From NCBI RefSeq assembly GCF_000224145.3, contig NC_020175.2:3486360-3550359 (forward strand): DNA of 64,000 nucleotides. Reading direction: 5' to 3'. The DNA comes from Ciona intestinalis. Lineage: Eukaryota; Chordata; Ascidiacea; Phlebobranchia; Cionidae. Below, in pieces: positions 59,801 to 64,000 of this stretch. The notes under the pieces were generated by a model, which was not told the origin of the DNA, did no database searches, and saw only the letters and a program-made list of their open reading frames with translations. A program made the position numbers and the translations under genes. Each line of letters begins with the position of its first letter. The first letter of the stretch is position 1.

Positions 59801-62800
59801 TAAGAAAAACATACTTGGTAACTCGTAAGCTGACACGAGGTGTATGAAACAGAACACCTGTGTTATAATGACTGTCTTTTTCTGGCCACACGAGGGTAAA
59901 GTAAGTTACATTCATTTGAACATACATATAAACTTTCAACATGGTAAATAATTTGTCTTAAAATTTGTTCATTTTTTTAAACAGGATGATGTTTTAAAAC
60001 TGGCTGACTTCGGATCGTGTAGAAGTGTCTACAGCAAGCAGCCATACACAGAATACATCAGTACGAGGTGGTACCGAGCCCCTGAGTGCTTGCTCACTGA
60101 TGGGTATTACACGTACCGTATGGACCTATGGAGTGTAGGGTGTGTGCTGTTCGAAGTTATGAGGTAAGGTCAAATGATTTTATGTAAAAAAAAGTTTTTG
60201 AAATGTGATTATAACATATATATATGTATAATTATATCTAAATACTTTTTTTTAAATATTTCGAGATAATTTTTTGGAGGTATGAAAATATAATTTTTAA
60301 ATTCGTAAGATTGGAGTTACACAGGCTTTTGTTAGTGGGTTAGTTTTTATACTTTTTGATCATTTTAATCATAATATGTATTACCACTAGTTTAAGCATT
60401 GATCTAAAAGACTTATCTTACAGCACATTATTAACTATCTATTATCAGGATAAGGCTTACTATTCAGTATCTTATATCCAAAGTTGCCAAACCAGGGGTG
60501 GCAGGGTATTGTGACTTATTTTACAATTTTCTGCAATGTATTAATTAGTTAACAGTGTAACCTAAATTGTTTAATAGAAATGAGTCTCCTGACTTTCTTG
60601 CATTTTAAATACTTAAGGTGGCTGTACACAGTATCCAGAATTCATCCTTATGTTTGTTTTGTCCGGATTTAGCTGCCGCATGCGGAACTCGGTAATGAGT
60701 TTGCATACGGCTTCGCAAGCAAATTCGCATGCCGGATACTGTGTACAGCCACTTTTAGGCACATATACCTCTGGCTAAATCTATAGTGTAACTAGTTTAA
60801 ATGTGCCTAAAATTAAAAAAAAATGGGAGTCAAAATGAACACTACTGCCTGTACTCTCAAATTCTTAATATATTTCNNNNNAAGCTTGAGCAATCTTTTT
60901 AAATTTATATTTAATTTTTTTCTCTACAGCTTACACCCTTTATTCCCTGGTGCGAATGAGGTTGACCAGATATCTAAGATACATGATGTACTTGGCACCC
61001 CTGATGCTTCTATCCTGAATAAAATGAAACAGTGAGTGTCTAGCTTTAAATAGACCTAATTTCATATGTCTAAAGCACCCAATCTTAGAGTGGCTTTGAA
61101 GAACTGGCAAGGGGACTGCAGAAAGTTATTTTTAGCCAGTGTTCTTTTTATAGATTATTAATATTAATAAATTAATTTGAGTTTTTTTTTGCTTAGGCAA
61201 AAGTATAAGTCCCAAGAAAGTGCAAATTAATATTAAGAAAAGATTATTTTTTGTCAACAACAAAAATAGTTGTATAAATTAAATGTATTCATTGTGATAT
61301 ATTCCATGAATCGAGCCCTGATATAATATCTTGCTCCAGCCTGTTCCAGTGGTAAATTATGTCTTTTTTAAATTGTAAATACGCATTAAAAAAAAATAAA
61401 AAATATCCTTTCAAAATAATCACCAAAACAGAACCGATGTTGTAGTTCTGCCACGCGAGGGTAAATAAGATACATTTATTCATTCATACAAGTTATATTC
61501 AATTTTTCTTCTTCCCTGCAGCCTGCTAAAGTTTAACATTTTCCTAACACACCATTTTCAAAATATTGTAAAAAAAAATTTTCACATTAAAAAAAATTAC
61601 AAATATTTTAACATTTAAAAAAATATTTCATTTTTTAGTCGAAATCGAGGAATCAACTTTGACTTTCCTCAAAAGAAAGGAACAGGAATTGAAAAACTAC
61701 TTCCCCACGCCTCACAACAATGTATTGAACTTATATACAAGATGTGTACGTATGACCCTGATGAAAGGATAACTGCAAAGCAAGCATTACGACACCCNNN
61801 NNNNNNNNNNNNNNNNNNNNNNNNNNNNNNNNNNNNNNNNNNNNNNNTATGAAAATCTAACTTTAAATTTGTGTGATTGTTGTTGGACAGGCTTTTGTTA
61901 GTGGGTTAATTTTTATACTTTTTGACCATCTTAATCATAATCTGTATTGCCACTAGTTTAAGCAAGATCTAATAGATTTATCTTAAAGCACATTCAAAGC
62001 TATTCTTAGCAGAATTTTTTGAACAAGGCTTACTATTCGGTCTCTTATATCCAAAGTTGCCAAACCAGGGGTGGCAGGGTATTGTGACTTATTTTAGAAA
62101 TTTCTGCAATGTAAAATTTAAAAAAATTCTGGGTCAAAATGTACACTACTGCCTGTACTCTCAAATTCTTAATATATTTCTTCTAAAGCTTGAGCAATCT
62201 TTTTAAATTTATATTTAATTTTTTTCTCTACAGCTTACACCCTTTATTCCCTGGTGCGAATGAGGTTGACCAGATATCTAAGATACATGATGTACTTGGC
62301 ACCCCTGATGCTTCTATCCTTAATAAAATGAAACAGTGAGTGTCTAGCTTTAAATAGACCTAATTTCATATGTCTAAAGCACCCAATCTTAGAGTGGCTT
62401 TGAAGAACTGGCAAGGGGACTGCAGAAAGTTATTTTTAGCCAGTGTTCTTTTTATAGATTATTAATATTAATAAATTAATTTGAGTTTTTTTTTGCTTAG
62501 GCAAAAGTATAAGTCCCAAGAAAGTGCAAATTAATATTAAGAAAAGATTATTTTTTGTCAACAACAAAAATAGTTGTATAAATTAAATGTATTCATTGTG
62601 ATATATTCCATGAATCGAGCCCTGATATAATATCTTGCTCCAGCCTGTTCCAGTGGTAAATTATGTGTTTTTTAAATTGTAAATACGCATTAAAAAAAAA
62701 TAAAAAATATCCTTTCAAAATAATCACCAAAACAGAACCGATGTTGTAGTTCTGCCACGCGAGGGTAAATAAGATACATTTATTCATTCATACAAGTTAT

Positions 62801-63515
62801 ATTCAATTTTTCTTCTTCCCTGCAGCCTGCTAAAGTTTAACATTTTCCTAACACACCATTTTCAGAAAATTGTAAAAAAAAATTTTCACATTAAAAAAAA
62901 TTACAAATATTTTAACATTTAAAAAATATTTCATTTTTTAGTCGAAATCGAGGAATCAACTTTGACTTTCCTCAAAAGAAAGGAACAGGGATTGAAAAAC
63001 TGCTTCCCCACGCCTCACAACAATGTATTGAACTTATATACAAGATGTGTACGTATGACCCTGATGAAAGGATAACTGCAAAGCAAGCATTACGACACCC
63101 CTACTTTAGAGATATACGGTAACTTATGTGTTTAATTAAAGCATTCTATTCTATTTCTTTGTGGGTAAGGCCCTGCTTTAGGTCCTAGGATTTATGCCAG
63201 GATAGGACCATTACCCCAACACTCAGGGTGCTACCACATGGACCTTGCTAGTTTTTAGAGCCTGACGCTTCCTTGAAGGTAGCTGACAAGGGCTTTAATG
63301 GTAATGGATGGGAGATCTTCCTAATAGTTGGTTTTAGACAAAAATAGACACTTTTTTGTCATATTAAATTGTATATGTTTACCTACTAAATATTTCTACT
63401 TTTTTTCTTTAAAAGAAAAAAATACAAGTTTTCATCATTATCTACATATCGGACTTCGAAGTGCCAGACTGTTATTTCTGCTTCCAACTGGTCCTTCCCC
63501 ATCTTATTAGTTTAA
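53894..63515 (+). CDS. MOK: MOK protein kinase (MAPK/MAK/MRK overlapping kinase, RCK family)
   Basis: Exons: 53894-54071 (tentative first), 55137-55223, 55594-55708, 56285-56374, 56919-56989, 58669-58747, 59180-59228, 59985-60163, 60930-61031 (copy 62234-62335), 61639-61797 truncated by Ns (complete copy 62942-63118), 63416-63515 (tentative last, TAA 63513-63515). Using each duplicated exon once gives 409 codons in one frame, 408 residues (human MOK ~419). Kinase motifs: GKKGEGTFSEV glycine loop (about 94-104), YACK lysine K119, HRDVKPEN (212-219), ADFG (D231), TEY activation motif (245-247), STRWYRAPE, and LHPLFPGANEVDQISKIHD; very close to vertebrate MOK. RCK kinases act at cilia and in growth control. 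The start may instead be the ATG at 55166 (ACCATGG), giving about 339 residues. The end may be the TAA at 63120-63122 if the last intron is not spliced. Confidence 0.85.
55691..55780 (+). repeat. 47-bp-period tandem duplication copying the MOK exon 3 splice donor
   Basis: A 43-bp segment (55691-55733, starting GAAACAACATTACGATGGGT) is repeated exactly at 55738-55780. It includes the last coding bases of exon 3 and its GTAATT donor. Only the first donor keeps the frame: reading on meets TAA directly after GAT GGG. Confidence 0.9.
57832..57878. repeat. Short hairpin in MOK intron 5
   Basis: TGCTTGTAAAA pairs with TTTTACAAGCA around an inner GGTACACTGTACC palindrome, a compact two-level hairpin. 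It sits among AT-rich intron sequence; no other feature. Confidence 0.6.
60615..60757. mobile_element. Small inverted-terminal-repeat element (MITE-like) present in copy 1 only
   Basis: Terminal arms GTGGCTGTACACAGTATCC and GGATACTGTGTACAGCCAC are perfect inverse complements about 143 bp apart end to end. The interior also has palindromic GCATGCGG/CGCATGCC parts. It sits in intron 8 copy 1 and is missing at the matching place in copy 2, so it is likely polymorphic between haplotypes. No ORF. Confidence 0.8.
60877..60881. other. Assembly gap of 5 N
   Basis: Five undetermined bases in MOK intron 8. The duplicate copy reads TTCTA at the same place (after TATATTTC), which fills the gap exactly. 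Confidence 0.95.
61798..61847. other. Assembly gap of 50 N
   Basis: Fifty undetermined bases that cut MOK exon 10 copy 1 after CGACACCC. The round number suggests a placeholder for an unknown or negative distance between contigs. Confidence 0.95.
63416..63515 (+). CDS. MOK: Candidate last exon of MOK
   Basis: After a good pyrimidine-rich acceptor (CTTTTTTTCTTTAAAAG) the correct phase gives RKKYKFSSLSTYRTSKCQTV and 14 more residues to TAA at 63513-63515. This extends HPYFRDI with a basic Ser/Thr-rich tail like that of other RCK kinases but much shorter than the vertebrate MOK tail. The alternative is a stop at 63120-63122, followed closely by ATTAAA at 63135-63140. Confidence 0.45.
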
Positions 63516-64000
63516 AATTCAACACGTATACAATTCAGTCATAATTTACCCAGCTGCTGTATTTCAACATAATGTGCGCCGTGCACGCTTATAAAACGGA
63601 AAACTGGGCGTTTTTTGGTCGTTTTTCATTTGGGGAATCACGCTTTCGTGTCCTAATTCCTCAAGGGTACTTAGGACTTGCGTGGGGCTCTTAGCTTTAT
63701 ATATTCAAGTCTACAGGTGTTGATTCAGGCTTCCCATGATTAATAGACAGATGGTGTAGCCACGTTAGTTCAGATGCCAGCTGAGGTGGATTATAATACA
63801 TGGCCCTAATATAAGACAACTAGCATTCAACATTTCAGGCAGTTTAGTATTAAGTTTTGTTTTGCGCAGTGGAGTAAATTTTTAGTTTTAGGCAATTTTT
63901 TAGCCTGTTTAGGTGTCTGCTTTTCAATGGTTTAATTTTCAAGCGATAAATTTTAAACAATGATCACCTAATATATAAAAATGTATTTTTCGGCTTGTTT

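Larger units (their letters stand above)
60281..63118 (+). repeat. Two near-identical ~1.3 kb copies of MOK intron 8 to exon 10 flanking a 50-N gap
   Basis: Copy 1 (60281-61797) and copy 2 (61848-63118) both run from the TATGAAAAT point in intron 8 through exons 9 and 10. The exons differ only by silent changes (CTG/CTT before AAT in exon 9; GGA/GGG and CTA/CTG in exon 10), and intron 9 is nearly identical. Copy 1 additionally holds about 280 bp in intron 8. Copy 1 stops exactly at the gap and copy 2 begins right after it, the pattern of two haplotype contigs placed end to end. Confidence 0.85.

Noticed and set aside
60930..63118. True tandem exon duplication in MOK giving a kinase with a repeated C-lobe
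   Set aside because: Only silent exon differences, contig ends exactly at the N gap, and a normal kinase when each exon is used once. Haplotype duplication is simpler, though not proven.

Overview
The window is AT-rich animal nuclear DNA with many short introns (mostly 0.1 to 1 kb), T-rich intron ends, canonical GT-AG splice sites and a very high load of short interspersed repeats. It contains two N gaps (5 and 50 bases), so it comes from a draft assembly. The gene set (PIH1D2, CKS, a cytosolic phospholipase A2 and the MAPK-like kinase MOK) is metazoan. The compact introns, together with a MITE family and a tRNA-headed composite SINE, fit a tunicate, most likely a Ciona species. That assignment is inference; no search was run.

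Region by region. (1) 503-29,548, plus strand: the last 53 exons of one very large gene, entering from the left and ending at a TAA. The exons join in one frame into 2,494 residues: a Cys-rich ectodomain of repeated ephrin-receptor-like (GCC2/GCC3) modules, a mucin-like and furin-site juxtamembrane part, one transmembrane helix, about 1,100 residues of highly charged coiled coil, and a C-terminal globular part. I cannot name this protein, and it is the best candidate for something undescribed. (2) 30,503-34,214, plus strand: PIH1D2, six exons, 336 residues, a PIH/CS-type HSP90 co-chaperone relative. (3) 34,728-36,061, minus strand: a CKS1/CKS2 cyclin-dependent kinase subunit in three exons, with a GC-AG intron and a possible N-terminal extension. 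(4) 36,612-48,664, minus strand: a group IV cytosolic phospholipase A2 in 19 exons, 736 residues, with C2 domain and intact catalytic residues. (5) 48,665-53,893: about 5 kb with no confident gene, holding repeats, an AT-dinucleotide island and a CpG-rich stretch. (6) 53,894-63,515, plus strand: MOK. Its two late kinase exons appear twice on either side of the 50-N gap, most likely as two unmerged haplotypes.

How they work together: there is no operon-like spacing. PIH1D2 and CKS converge tail to tail about 0.5 kb apart; CKS and the phospholipase lie on the same strand about 0.55 kb apart. PIH1D2 (axonemal dynein preassembly family) and MOK (cilium-linked RCK kinase family) both have ciliary ties, but nothing in the sequence shows that the neighbourhood is functional. 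About 30 copies of one ~200 bp inverted-terminal-repeat element and about 25 copies or fragments of one composite SINE fill introns and intergenic DNA throughout.
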